The position numbers were made by a program, and so were the translations under genes. From positions 1,702 through 28,695 of the forward strand of contig DGEC01000104.1 in NCBI GenBank assembly GCA_002385745.1: 26,994 nucleotides of DNA. Reading direction: 5' to 3'. The first letter of the stretch is position 1. Every line of letters begins with the position of its first letter. The stretch is from Firmicutes bacterium UBA3936 (lineage in GTDB: Bacteria; Bacillota; Dethiobacteria; Dethiobacterales; Dethiobacteraceae). This document shows, piece by piece, positions 15,402 through 22,816 of this stretch. The notes beneath the pieces were generated by a model. The model had not been told where the DNA came from and did not search any database. It worked only from the letters and a program-made list of their open reading frames with translations.

Positions 15402-15928
15402 TGACTGCAAGAACGGCAGCTATAATTTTTCTTTTGTTTTTAGCAAGCCTTGCCATCCAGGGTTCAGTTCTGGCTTTGGCCGCTCCCGGCGGTGTTCATC
15501 CCGATATTCTGCTTGTTGTTACAGTTGCCCTGTCGGCTCTTGCAGGCCCGCGCCGCGGAGCCATAACAGGCCTGTGTGCGGGACTGATGCAGGATATTCT
15601 TTTCGGTTCACCCCTCGGGTTTTTTGCTGTTGTCAAGATGCTGGCAGGAGCGGCGGCAGGCTTGTTTGCAGAATATATATACAAAGATGTGGTTCTGGTT
15701 CTGATGCTGATGATGGGCGTGCTTACCTTTTTTTCAGATGCTGCCACCTTTTTAATGCTGGACGCCTTTGGCTTCTCACGCCCTCCTTCTCTGGTTGGCT
15801 ACCTGCAGCAGGCAACTTTCATCCGTGCCGCCATCAACTTTTTTCTGATGGGGGCAATTTACCCCTATTTGTACCGCGCGCAAAAGCGTCATTTGCTGTT
15901 TACCAATTACCCCCGGACTGAGGAGTAG
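15401..15928 (+). CDS. mreD: Rod shape-determining protein MreD
   Basis: MreD is a small integral membrane partner of MreC in the elongasome. This 175-residue protein is nearly all hydrophobic, with about five or six membrane helices. It has the family-typical HPDILLVVTVALSALAGP segment near residues 33-50, followed by GLCAGLMQDILFGSPLG. The ATG overlaps the mreC stop by one base and GGGAGGGG at 15386-15393 is the ribosome binding site. Sequence conservation in the family is low, so the call leans partly on its position between mreC and mrdA. Confidence 0.93.
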   Translation: MTARTAAIIFLLFLASLAIQGSVLALAAPGGVHPDILLVVTVALSALAGPRRGAITGLCAGLMQDILFGSPLGFFAVVKMLAGAAAGLFAEYIYKDVVLVLMLMMGVLTFFSDAATFLMLDAFGFSRPPSLVGYLQQATFIRAAINFFLMGAIYPYLYRAQKRHLLFTNYPRTEE

Positions 15929-15935
15929 CGGAAAA

Positions 15936-17711
15936 ATGTCAAAGTCCCTGCATAAAAGACTGCGTTTTTTTACAGTAGTTGTGGTGCTTGTTACCCTGGT
16001 GCTGACAGGGCGGCTGTTTTGGCTGCAGATCTACAAATATGATTATTATGTTGCCAAAGCCGAGAATAACCGCCTGCGGGAACTGCCGATTATGGCTGCC
16101 CGGGGTGAAATAATGGATAGGAACGGGGTGCTTCTGGCGACAAACCGCCCCGGCTTTGCCGTTTCTCTGCTGGACTGGGACAAAAGCAAAGGCGATGAGA
16201 TTATTGGCTTGTTGAGCCGGCTTTTGGAGATTCCGGAGACGGAAATACGGAAGCAAATAGAAAGACAGCAATTTAAAACTTTTGCGCCCATCAGGATTGC
16301 CACTGACGTATCGGCGGAAGTGGTGGCACGGATTACCGAAAGAAGGCCGGAACTGCCGGGGGTGATCATCGAGGCGCAGCCGGTGCGTGAATATCCCCTT
16401 GAGACCGTTGCTGCCCATGTCCTGGGCTATATGGGGGCAATCAGTTCACAGGAATACCAGGAATGGGGCAGGGATAAGGGCTACCGTATTACCGACAATA
16501 TTGGCAAATACGGCCTGGAAGCAGCCTGGGAAGAATACCTGCGCGGTCAGGACGGAGTGGAAGTGGTGGAAACAAATTTCTACGGACAGCGGGTCCGGGA
16601 GCTGGGGAAAATAAATCCCGTTGCCGGGCATAATCTGGTTACCACTTTAGATACCCGGCTGCAGCGGATTGCCGAAGAGGCGCTGGCCGGGGTAATTTCC
16701 GAACTGCGGGAAGGGGGCAATGAAGAGGCGGGAAAGGGCGCCGTTGTTGCCATGGACCCCGGCACCGGCCAAATTTTAGCTATGGTGAGCCTTCCTGCCT
16801 ATAATCCCAACAGTTTTTATGATGACTATTCACTGCTTATCAGTGACTCCAACCATCCGCTGATCAACAAGGCAATATCGGGCATGTATCCCGTCGGCTC
16901 CACTTTTAAAATGGCCGTTGCCACAGCAGGCCTGGAGGAAGGCATTATCAGCCGCAATACGATATTATACTGCAGCGGCCGAAAAGTGTATTTTGCCGGC
17001 GAAGCGCCCCGGGGCTGCCACCTGGGGATAGTGCACGGAGCCGTTAATGTTACGCGGGCGCTGCAGGTATCCTGCAACAGTTACTTTTTCGAGCTTGGCA
17101 AACGCACGGGGATTGATTTGATAGAGCAGTATGCCAGAAACTATACTCTGGGTAAAAAAACGGGTTTGCAGGATTTAGCGGGAGAAGCTGAGGGAACTTT
17201 GCTCTGCCGCAGAGAAGGGGAGCCATGGTATCCGGGCAATGTTTTGACTGCTTCCATAGGCCAGGGCCATGCCATTACACCCCTGCAACTGGCAAATTAC
17301 GCGGCAATAATCGCCAACCAGGGAACTCACTACCGTCCGTATCTTGTCCAGAAAGTAGTTTCACCTACGGGCAAAGTTGTCCTGGAAACAGAGCCGGAGG
17401 TGCTAAACCGGCTCGATTATGCCGAAGCTACCTGGCAGGCAGTCCGGGAAGGAATGGAAATGGTGGCGATGCCCGGCGGCACCGGCAGTGTTTTAAGAAA
17501 TCTGCCTGTTAAGGTTGCCGCCAAAACAGGATCGGCGGAAGCAGGTACAAAGGAACCGCACAGCCTTTTTGTCGGCTATGCCCCGGCAGATAATCCTGAA
17601 ATAGCGCTGGCCGTTATTGTAGAACATGGCGGACTCGGTTACCAGGGAGCCGTCCCTGTTGCTCACCGGATCCTTGCCGAATATTACGGTGACGAAAGCC
17701 GGGAAGAATGA
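15936..17711 (+). CDS. mrdA: Penicillin-binding protein 2 (elongasome transpeptidase)
   Basis: MrdA/PBP2 is the class B transpeptidase that cross-links new lateral-wall peptidoglycan together with RodA. The 591 residues show one N-terminal membrane anchor (about 10-31). The pedestal dimerisation domain follows, with RGEIMDRNGVLLATN at about 56-70. The transpeptidase domain has all three active-site motifs: Ser322-Thr-Phe-Lys325, Ser379-Cys-Asn381 and Lys530-Thr-Gly532. The ATG at 15936 is preceded by AGGAG (15921-15925). It is 7 nt after mreD and is followed by a terminator, closing the operon. Confidence 0.96.
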   Translation: MSKSLHKRLRFFTVVVVLVTLVLTGRLFWLQIYKYDYYVAKAENNRLRELPIMAARGEIMDRNGVLLATNRPGFAVSLLDWDKSKGDEIIGLLSRLLEIPETEIRKQIERQQFKTFAPIRIATDVSAEVVARITERRPELPGVIIEAQPVREYPLETVAAHVLGYMGAISSQEYQEWGRDKGYRITDNIGKYGLEAAWEEYLRGQDGVEVVETNFYGQRVRELGKINPVAGHNLVTTLDTRLQRIAEEALAGVISELREGGNEEAGKGAVVAMDPGTGQILAMVSLPAYNPNSFYDDYSLLISDSNHPLINKAISGMYPVGSTFKMAVATAGLEEGIISRNTILYCSGRKVYFAGEAPRGCHLGIVHGAVNVTRALQVSCNSYFFELGKRTGIDLIEQYARNYTLGKKTGLQDLAGEAEGTLLCRREGEPWYPGNVLTASIGQGHAITPLQLANYAAIIANQGTHYRPYLVQKVVSPTGKVVLETEPEVLNRLDYAEATWQAVREGMEMVAMPGGTGSVLRNLPVKVAAKTGSAEAGTKEPHSLFVGYAPADNPEIALAVIVEHGGLGYQGAVPVAHRILAEYYGDESREE

Positions 17712-17722
17712 ATAAAGTTGCC

Positions 17723-17753
17723 GGAAGACGCTCTGCGGAGCGTTTTCCTTTTT
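17723..17753 (+). terminator. Intrinsic terminator of the mreBCD-mrdA operon
   Basis: An 11-bp stem (GGAAGACGCTC 17723-17733 with GAGCGTTTTCC 17738-17748, one G-U pair) has loop TGCG and is followed by T5 at 17749-17753. It begins 11 nt after the mrdA stop. Confidence 0.88.
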
Positions 17754-17802
17754 CTAGCTTTACTGTCGCTTATTTTACAGCATGGCAGGATTTTGCCGCT
17801 TG

Positions 17803-17829
17803 TTGACGAAAAATAACTTGTAGTATTGT
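17803..17829 (+). promoter_or_regulatory. Probable promoter of the minCDE operon
   Basis: TTGACG (17803-17808, 5 of 6) stands 15 nt upstream of TATTGT (17824-17829, 4 of 6). The spacer is shorter than ideal. Being placed between the mrdA terminator and minC, a promoter is expected in this gap. It would start transcription near 17836, so only the minC ATG at 17847 lies clearly downstream. Confidence 0.45.
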
Positions 17830-17846
17830 TATGGCTGGTGGAAGAA

Positions 17847-18503
17847 ATGCGCAAATATGCAGTAGAATTTAAAGGGACAAAGGATGGTGTTATCATCTTT
17901 TGCCTTGAGGATGCAGATTTTTCAGAAATTCTTTCCGATTTACAGGAACGTCTGCAGAAGAGAGCGGATTTTTTTGGTGACGCTGATGTAAAAGTGGATG
18001 TGGGACGGCGGGAACTCTCGACGGAAGAAAAGAAGGCCTTGCAGGATGTAATAGCAAATAACAGCCGCCTGCATTTAAGCGCCATTCTCAACAGCGGGAA
18101 AAGCAAGCTTTTGTCCGCCTCCTCGGCCGGCAGGCAGAGAAAGAATGAGCTGCAGCTTGAAGGGTTTAGGGAAAACAGATCCTTGGTTATAAGAAAAACC
18201 CTGCGTTCCGGCCAGTATATCCGCTTTCCCGGCGACGTCGTAGTTATGGGGGATGTTAACCCCGGAGCGGAGATTGTGGCAGACGGGGATATCTATGTGT
18301 TTGGCGCCCTGAGGGGAATAGCCCATGCCGGTGCAGCCGGGGATAAAAGCGCTTTGGTTGTGGCCTTGCGGCTGGTACCGACACAGCTGCGGATTGCCGA
18401 TGTTATATCCCGTTCACCTGACAATTCTACGCTGCCGGACCGGCCGGAGTATGCATATATCAGCGACCAAAGGATTATGATAGCTGCCATTCCTGTCAAA
18501 TAA
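17847..18503 (+). CDS. minC: Septum site-determining protein MinC
   Basis: MinC inhibits FtsZ polymerisation away from midcell and is recruited to the membrane by MinD. The 218 residues show the N-terminal FtsZ-binding domain opening with VEFKGTKDGVIIFCL (about 6-20) and a linker around 90-105. The C-terminal right-handed beta-helix follows, with the glycine-rich GDVVVMGDVNPGAEIVADGD block (about 129-148) and RGIAHAGAAGD (about 156-166). I chose ATG 17847, behind GGTGG (17836-17840). Earlier in-frame TTG 17826 and GTG 17838 would fall inside or right at the promoter and give a non-standard N-terminus. Confidence 0.94.
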   Translation: MRKYAVEFKGTKDGVIIFCLEDADFSEILSDLQERLQKRADFFGDADVKVDVGRRELSTEEKKALQDVIANNSRLHLSAILNSGKSKLLSASSAGRQRKNELQLEGFRENRSLVIRKTLRSGQYIRFPGDVVVMGDVNPGAEIVADGDIYVFGALRGIAHAGAAGDKSALVVALRLVPTQLRIADVISRSPDNSTLPDRPEYAYISDQRIMIAAIPVK

Positions 18504-18539
18504 AATTTGTCAGACTTGACTGTTAAGGGGTTGATAAGC

Positions 18540-19337
18540 ATGGGAGAGGTAATAGTCATTACATCAGGCAAAGGAGGAGTGGGCAAGACAACAACTACGG
18601 CAAACCTTGGTGTTGGCTTGGCACTGGCAGAAAAAAAAGTGGTTTTAATTGATGCCGATATCGGCTTGAGAAATCTGGATGTGGTAATGGGCTTGGAAAA
18701 CAGAATAGTCTATGACCTGGTAGATGTGGTCGAAGGACGCTGCCGGACAAAACAGGCTCTGATTCGCGATAAGCGCTATCACAATCTTTTTTTGTTGCCT
18801 GCGGCTCAAACACGGGACAAGAATGCTGTCAGCCCCGAACAAATGAAAAAGCTCTGCCAAGAATTAAAGGAAGAGTATGATTTTATTCTGGTGGACTGCC
18901 CGGCCGGTATTGAACAGGGATTCCGCAATGCCATAGCCGGCGCCGACCAGGCATTGATTGTGACGACGCCTGAAGTATCCGCTGTCCGGGATGCAGACCG
19001 GATCATCGGCCTTGTGGAAGCCGGGGAAATAAAAATGTCCCGCCTGATTATCAACCGCCTGCGTCCTGATATGGTAAAGCGCGGCGATATGCTGGACATA
19101 GATGATATTCTGGAAATTCTGGCTATTGAACTTATTGGCGTCGTCCCTGATGATGAAAAAATTATCATTTCCACAAACCGGGGAGAACCTGTTGCTGCGC
19201 TTAATGACGGTTCTCCCTCGGGGAAGGCGTATCGCAATATAGTACGGCGACTGCTTGGTGAGACTGTGCCTTTTTTGGATTTTTACAAGAACCAATCATT
19301 TCTCAGTCGGTTGAAAAGAATAATCGGCTTAAGTTAG
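18540..19337 (+). CDS. minD: Septum site-determining ATPase MinD
   Basis: MinD is a deviant Walker A ATPase that dimerises on the membrane, activates MinC and is released by MinE. The 265 residues show the deviant P-loop GKGGVGKTT, with signature Lys11 and catalytic Lys16. They also show DADIGLRNLD (about 38-47), the VDCPAG Walker B region with Asp119, and a C-terminal amphipathic membrane-targeting helix (FLSRLKRIIGL, about 254-264). ATG 18540 follows AAGGGG (18525-18530) by nine bases. A longer in-frame TTG at 18507 lacks a ribosome binding site. Confidence 0.97.
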   Translation: MGEVIVITSGKGGVGKTTTTANLGVGLALAEKKVVLIDADIGLRNLDVVMGLENRIVYDLVDVVEGRCRTKQALIRDKRYHNLFLLPAAQTRDKNAVSPEQMKKLCQELKEEYDFILVDCPAGIEQGFRNAIAGADQALIVTTPEVSAVRDADRIIGLVEAGEIKMSRLIINRLRPDMVKRGDMLDIDDILEILAIELIGVVPDDEKIIISTNRGEPVAALNDGSPSGKAYRNIVRRLLGETVPFLDFYKNQSFLSRLKRIIGLS

Positions 19338-19351
19338 AAAGGAAGTGGACC

Positions 19352-19621
19352 ATGAACCTGAGAGCTTTGCTCAATGCCCTCACCGGCAGAAAGAGTAGTA
19401 AAGATGTGGCAAAAGAGCGTCTGCGTCTGGTGCTTGTCCACGACCGGGCTAGCGTTTCTCCTGAATTTTTGGAAAAAATCAAGGAAGAAATAATCCGCGT
19501 TATTTCTAAATATATGGAGATTGACGAAAGCAATACGGTTGTAAATATGCACCGTTCTGATGATTCAGCTATCCTGGAGGCCAATCTTGCCATTAAGGCC
19601 ATTCGCCGGAATATTCATTAG
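19352..19621 (+). CDS. minE: Cell division topological specificity factor MinE
   Basis: MinE stimulates MinD ATP hydrolysis and confers pole-to-pole or gradient behaviour on MinCD. This 89-residue protein has the N-terminal amphipathic and MinD-contact region (SSKDVAKERLRLVLVHDRA, about 15-33) and the dimerising topological-specificity domain (SPEFLEKIKEEIIRVISKYM onward). AAAGGA at 19338-19343 precedes the ATG. It follows minD by 14 nt. Its presence shows the gradient-forming MinCDE system, in contrast to the MinJ/DivIVA-anchored MinCD of B. subtilis. Confidence 0.95.
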   Translation: MNLRALLNALTGRKSSKDVAKERLRLVLVHDRASVSPEFLEKIKEEIIRVISKYMEIDESNTVVNMHRSDDSAILEANLAIKAIRRNIH

Positions 19622-19638
19622 CTGGCTATTGTTCCCGC

Positions 19639-19667
19639 TTTACGCTGCATGTTGCTTACCATATAAT
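19639..19667 (+). promoter_or_regulatory. Promoter upstream of rodA
   Basis: TTTACG (19639-19644, 4 of 6) and a perfect TATAAT (19662-19667) are separated by exactly 17 nt in the 120-bp gap after minE. Predicted start is near 19674, about 68 nt before the rodA ATG. No terminator is visible after minE, so read-through from the min operon is also possible. Confidence 0.6.
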
Positions 19668-19741
19668 AAAAGTGCGGGTAATACAAGACCTGCGCTTCTT
19701 TTTCTTTGCCGGATTAAAGCTTGACCGCAGGAAGTGGAAAG

Positions 19742-20848
19742 ATGTTTAACCGCAAGCTCCTTCGTAATTTTGACTGGCTGCTTTTGTTTACGGTATTCGC
19801 CATAGTGGCAATCAGCCTGATTACTCTTGCCAGCACAACGAAAAGCATCACCCAGAATCCTTTTTATTATACCAAGCAGCAGGCGATACGCTTTGCAGTG
19901 GGTTTTGCTTTCATGCTGGCTGTTTTAAGCATTGATTACACCTATTTTTACCGCCTGGCGCCCTACATTTATGCCTTCTCTGTTTTGCTGCTGGTAATCG
20001 TGCTTTTTTTCGGCGATGATACCCACGGGGCGCAGCGCTGGATTGATCTTAAATTTATTGAAATACAACCTTCTGAATTTGCCAAGCTGGGAATTATTAT
20101 TTCCCTGGCCAGACAGCTGACGGCCCAGGAAGGCAGCTTTGACAGCATATTCAGCTGTATCCCGGCTTTTCTCCATGTTGCCCTGCCCATGATACTGATA
20201 TTTAAGCAGCCGGATTTGGGAACTTCCATGGTGTTCCTGGTAATTGTCTTCGGCATGCTTTTTATGGCCGGGGCCAACATAAAACACCTTCTGACTTACA
20301 TTACTTTAGGACTTGCGGTCGGGGGGCCGCTTTTGTGGTTTAACTTAAAGCCCTACCAGAAAATGCGCTTGATTATTTTTACCAATCCCTACCTGGATCC
20401 TCTAAATTACGGTCTCCAAATAATACAGTCCCTGATAGCGGTCGGTTCGGGAGGCTTGTACGGCAAAGGGCTTTTTGCACCCGGTACACAAAACGCCCTT
20501 GGTTTCCTGATAGAAAAAAGAACGGACTTTATTTTTTCCGCCTTTGCGGAAGAAACCGGTTTTATCGGGGCAGTCGTGCTGCTTTTGCTGTTCATGATTC
20601 TAATTCTCCGCATTATCCGCCTGGCATCCCTTGCCAAGGATACCTTTGGCATGCTGGTCTGTATCGGGGTTGCCGTAATGATGACTTTTCACGTTCTGGT
20701 CAATGTCGGCATGGCAATCGGAATAATGCCGGTTACGGGGCTGCCGCTGCCGCTGATGTCTTATGGCGGCAGTTCACTGCTCATGAACATGATGGCCATA
20801 GGAGTAGTGCTGAATATCGGCATGCGCCGGCAAAAGCTTATGTTTTAG
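19742..20848 (+). CDS. rodA: SEDS peptidoglycan polymerase RodA
   Basis: RodA is the glycosyltransferase of the elongasome that polymerises lipid II together with PBP2. The 368 residues form about ten membrane helices. SEDS-family blocks are HGAQRWIDL, QPSEFAKLGI, and KRTDFIFSAFAEETGF with the essential aspartate at Asp262. MPVTGLPLPLMSYGGSSLL lies near the C-terminus. The NFDWLLLFTV start is RodA-like rather than FtsW- or SpoVE-like. I use ATG 19742, with AGGAAG at 19729-19734. An in-frame TTG at 19721 would put the ribosome binding site inside the gene. It stands apart from mrdA, behind the min genes. Confidence 0.94.
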   Translation: MFNRKLLRNFDWLLLFTVFAIVAISLITLASTTKSITQNPFYYTKQQAIRFAVGFAFMLAVLSIDYTYFYRLAPYIYAFSVLLLVIVLFFGDDTHGAQRWIDLKFIEIQPSEFAKLGIIISLARQLTAQEGSFDSIFSCIPAFLHVALPMILIFKQPDLGTSMVFLVIVFGMLFMAGANIKHLLTYITLGLAVGGPLLWFNLKPYQKMRLIIFTNPYLDPLNYGLQIIQSLIAVGSGGLYGKGLFAPGTQNALGFLIEKRTDFIFSAFAEETGFIGAVVLLLLFMILILRIIRLASLAKDTFGMLVCIGVAVMMTFHVLVNVGMAIGIMPVTGLPLPLMSYGGSSLLMNMMAIGVVLNIGMRRQKLMF

Positions 20849-20853
20849 TAAAT

Positions 20854-20884
20854 AAACCCATCCCGGGCGGGATGGGTTTCCTTG
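20854..20884 (+). terminator. Intrinsic terminator after rodA
   Basis: A perfect 11-bp stem, AAACCCATCCC (20854-20864) with GGGATGGGTTT (20869-20879), has loop GGGC. The downstream tract is only TTTCCTT, so the U-run is weaker than at the other terminators. It begins 6 nt after the rodA stop. Confidence 0.75.
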
Positions 20885-20918
20885 TCATTTGGGAAAAGGA
20901 CCGTTTCCTTCCGGAGAA

Positions 20919-20950
20919 AGCATATCCTGTCCGGGTGTTAAATATATATT
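20919..20950 (+). promoter_or_regulatory. Possible sigma-E-like sporulation promoter
   Basis: After the rodA terminator a new promoter is expected. AGCATATC (20919-20926) resembles the sigma-E -35 (GKCATATT). TATATATT (20943-20950) agrees with the sigma-E -10 CATACAHT at 6 of 8 positions, with a spacer of 16 nt, slightly long. B. subtilis spoIVF is a sigma-E operon, which makes this reading plausible, but the match is weak and AT-rich DNA gives such matches by chance. Confidence 0.3.
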
Positions 20951-20981
20951 GATTAGGACAAACCTCCGGGAGGTGAGAAAA

Positions 20982-21761
20982 ATGAAATATTACAGAAGAA
21001 GGCTTGGAAAGCCGGCCGGATTGCGGACAAGAGCGGGGGCGAAAAAAGAGAGCGGGAGTTTCGGCGGCTTCAGCGGCAGCCGCACGGAAACCCTGCCCTT
21101 GGCTTTGCTTAAACAGCTGGGCGGGCATATGTATTATAAAACGGTGGCTGTTATTATTGCGGTAATTTGCATAGGTGCTCTGAGCATGCTTGACCTGCCC
21201 CCGGTTAACAGGTTTACGGATTATATCTACAGTCTGACGGTGACGCATGCCAGTCCGAAAGCCTGGCTGGAGACAGCAAAAATAGTAGTACAGCCAATCC
21301 GGAATCTCCGCCTGCCCAGAAACGGCCGGGCTCCGCAAAGAGACGATATCATAACGGAGGTTGGCGGGCTAAAAAAAATGATTGCTCCTGTCAATGGTGT
21401 CCTTGTCGGACCATACGGGGCAAGACCCTCCGCAAACGGTGAGGGCTTGGAGATGCATTATGGCATTGATGTGGCAGCCGAAGCCTTTTCTCCCGTGTAT
21501 GCCGCATTTTCCGGCAGGGTAATGCAGGTAAGCCGGCATGAGATATACGGTACAACTATTTACCTGCAGCATGAGGATGAAATGGTGACAATCTATGGCA
21601 GGGTAACATCCCCCCTGGTTGCTGCCGGAGATGAAGTAAGAGCGGGTGATGAGATAGCCAAAGTGGCCCCGGGTGAAGACGGTGAAAGCCACCTGCATTT
21701 TGAGATTTGGGAAGAAAAACAGCCGGTAGATCCGGAAACTTACCTTAACGAAAGTAAATAA
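20982..21761 (+). CDS. spoIVFA: SpoIVFA-like protein with degenerate M23/LytM domain
   Basis: SpoIVFA is the partner and inhibitor of the pro-sigma-K protease SpoIVFB in the outer forespore membrane. This 259-residue protein has a basic N-terminus, one membrane helix (about 52-70) and a C-terminal LytM/M23 domain (about 133-255). The zinc-ligand pattern is kept: His159-x3-Asp163 (MHYGID) and His237-Leu-His239 (HLHFEIW). The catalytic His of the Y-x-H segment is Arg207 (Tyr205-Gly-Arg), so it is probably not an active endopeptidase. The start is ATG 20982 after GGGAGGTG (20968-20975); a longer frame from 20889 has no ribosome binding site. Its place after the min/rodA genes and before an M50 protease matches B. 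subtilis spoIVFA. A plain M23-family annotation is the alternative. Confidence 0.8.
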   Translation: MKYYRRRLGKPAGLRTRAGAKKESGSFGGFSGSRTETLPLALLKQLGGHMYYKTVAVIIAVICIGALSMLDLPPVNRFTDYIYSLTVTHASPKAWLETAKIVVQPIRNLRLPRNGRAPQRDDIITEVGGLKKMIAPVNGVLVGPYGARPSANGEGLEMHYGIDVAAEAFSPVYAAFSGRVMQVSRHEIYGTTIYLQHEDEMVTIYGRVTSPLVAAGDEVRAGDEIAKVAPGEDGESHLHFEIWEEKQPVDPETYLNESK

Positions 21762-21775
21762 AGGGGAGTCCCTGT

Positions 21776-22654
21776 TTGAAATTATTCCGGCTTGGCGGTA
21801 TTGTTTTCCGTTTTAACTGGGTTTTTTTGCTGCTGCTTTTTGTCCTGGCTTTTTACGGATACCTGGGGGAAACGGTTATTCTCTTTCTGCTTGTTTTTGC
21901 CCATGAAACGGTGCATTTGCTGGTCGCCCGCTCCCGGGGGCTGGAGATAGGTGCCGTGGAACTTTTTCCCTTTGGCGGGGTGGCGACAATTGAAGATGCC
22001 CTGGAGCTGGACCCGGAAACAGAAAGCATTGTTTCTCTTGCTGGTCCGCTCTTTAATTTTTTTCTGGCTGCAGCCGGGCTGCTTGTTTATGCCAAAGTCC
22101 CGGCCTGGCAGGAAAGTGAATTTTTGCAATTTTTCATTCGCAGCAACCTGGCACTGGCTTTTTTCAACCTGCTGCCCGCCCTGCCCCTGGACGGCGGCCG
22201 TATTCTGCGGGCCCGTCTTAACAGCATTATGGGTTTTCAAACGGCCACTGAGACGGCCATACGAATCAGCCGGCTGCTGGCGCTGCTTCTTTTTGCCCTG
22301 GGCTTGTACCTGCTGTTTACCGGCCATTTTCATCTAACACTTTTGGCAGCCGCCTGTTTTTTGTTTTATGCCGCGGAAAAGGAGCGGACGGCTTCTCTCT
22401 ATGCTTTTATTCGCGGTTTGAGCCGCAAGAAGCTGATTCTTTATAAACAGGGCGTGATGCCGCTGGTTACTCTTGTTGCCCTGCAGGAGGCGACATTGAA
22501 AGATATCCTGCGGCGCTTTGCCATGAAAAAATACCATCGCATTGTGGTGGTGGACCGGAACGGACAGGTGCTGGGAGAATTTATGGAAAATGAGGTTGTC
22601 GGCGCCGTTTTGCGCAGCGGTATTTATGCCCGGGCGGAAATACTTCTTAGATGA
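21776..22654 (+). CDS. spoIVFB: SpoIVFB-like M50 intramembrane metalloprotease with CBS-like domain
   Basis: SpoIVFB is the site-2-type protease that cleaves pro-sigma-K in the mother cell during sporulation. The 292 residues show about six membrane helices, the zinc motif HETVH at residues 43-47 (HExxH), and the second ligand motif LPLDGGRIL with Asp139. A C-terminal cytoplasmic CBS-like domain (about 215-290, with KKYHRIVVVDRNGQVLG) is the part that senses ATP in the B. subtilis protein. The start is TTG 21776, supported by AAGGGGAG at 21761-21768 and by the family-like opening MKLFRLGGIVFRFNW. It follows the SpoIVFA-like gene by 14 nt. No sigK is in the window, so the substrate is inferred. 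Confidence 0.87.
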   Translation: MKLFRLGGIVFRFNWVFLLLLFVLAFYGYLGETVILFLLVFAHETVHLLVARSRGLEIGAVELFPFGGVATIEDALELDPETESIVSLAGPLFNFFLAAAGLLVYAKVPAWQESEFLQFFIRSNLALAFFNLLPALPLDGGRILRARLNSIMGFQTATETAIRISRLLALLLFALGLYLLFTGHFHLTLLAAACFLFYAAEKERTASLYAFIRGLSRKKLILYKQGVMPLVTLVALQEATLKDILRRFAMKKYHRIVVVDRNGQVLGEFMENEVVGAVLRSGIYARAEILLR

Positions 22655-22665
22655 GTTGGCTTGTT

Positions 22666-22694
22666 TTGTTCCTCCGCCCTTTTTATTGTATAAT
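22666..22694 (+). promoter_or_regulatory. Probable promoter of the radical SAM - rng operon
   Basis: TTGTTC (22666-22671) and a perfect TATAAT (22689-22694) are spaced by 17 nt in the 162-bp gap after spoIVFB. The -35 matches only in its TTG half. Transcription would start near 22701, leaving a leader of about 115 nt in which I see no clear structure. Confidence 0.5.
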
Positions 22695-22816
22695 GTTATC
22701 ATTATTATTGCTGAATTGCAGCAGCGGTAATTTTACTGTTGCGGAAGGAAAAGCAGTGGTAATAGTGTATAAAGGTGAAAAAGGGAAAAAATAACTAAAA
22801 GCCGATGAGGGATTTT

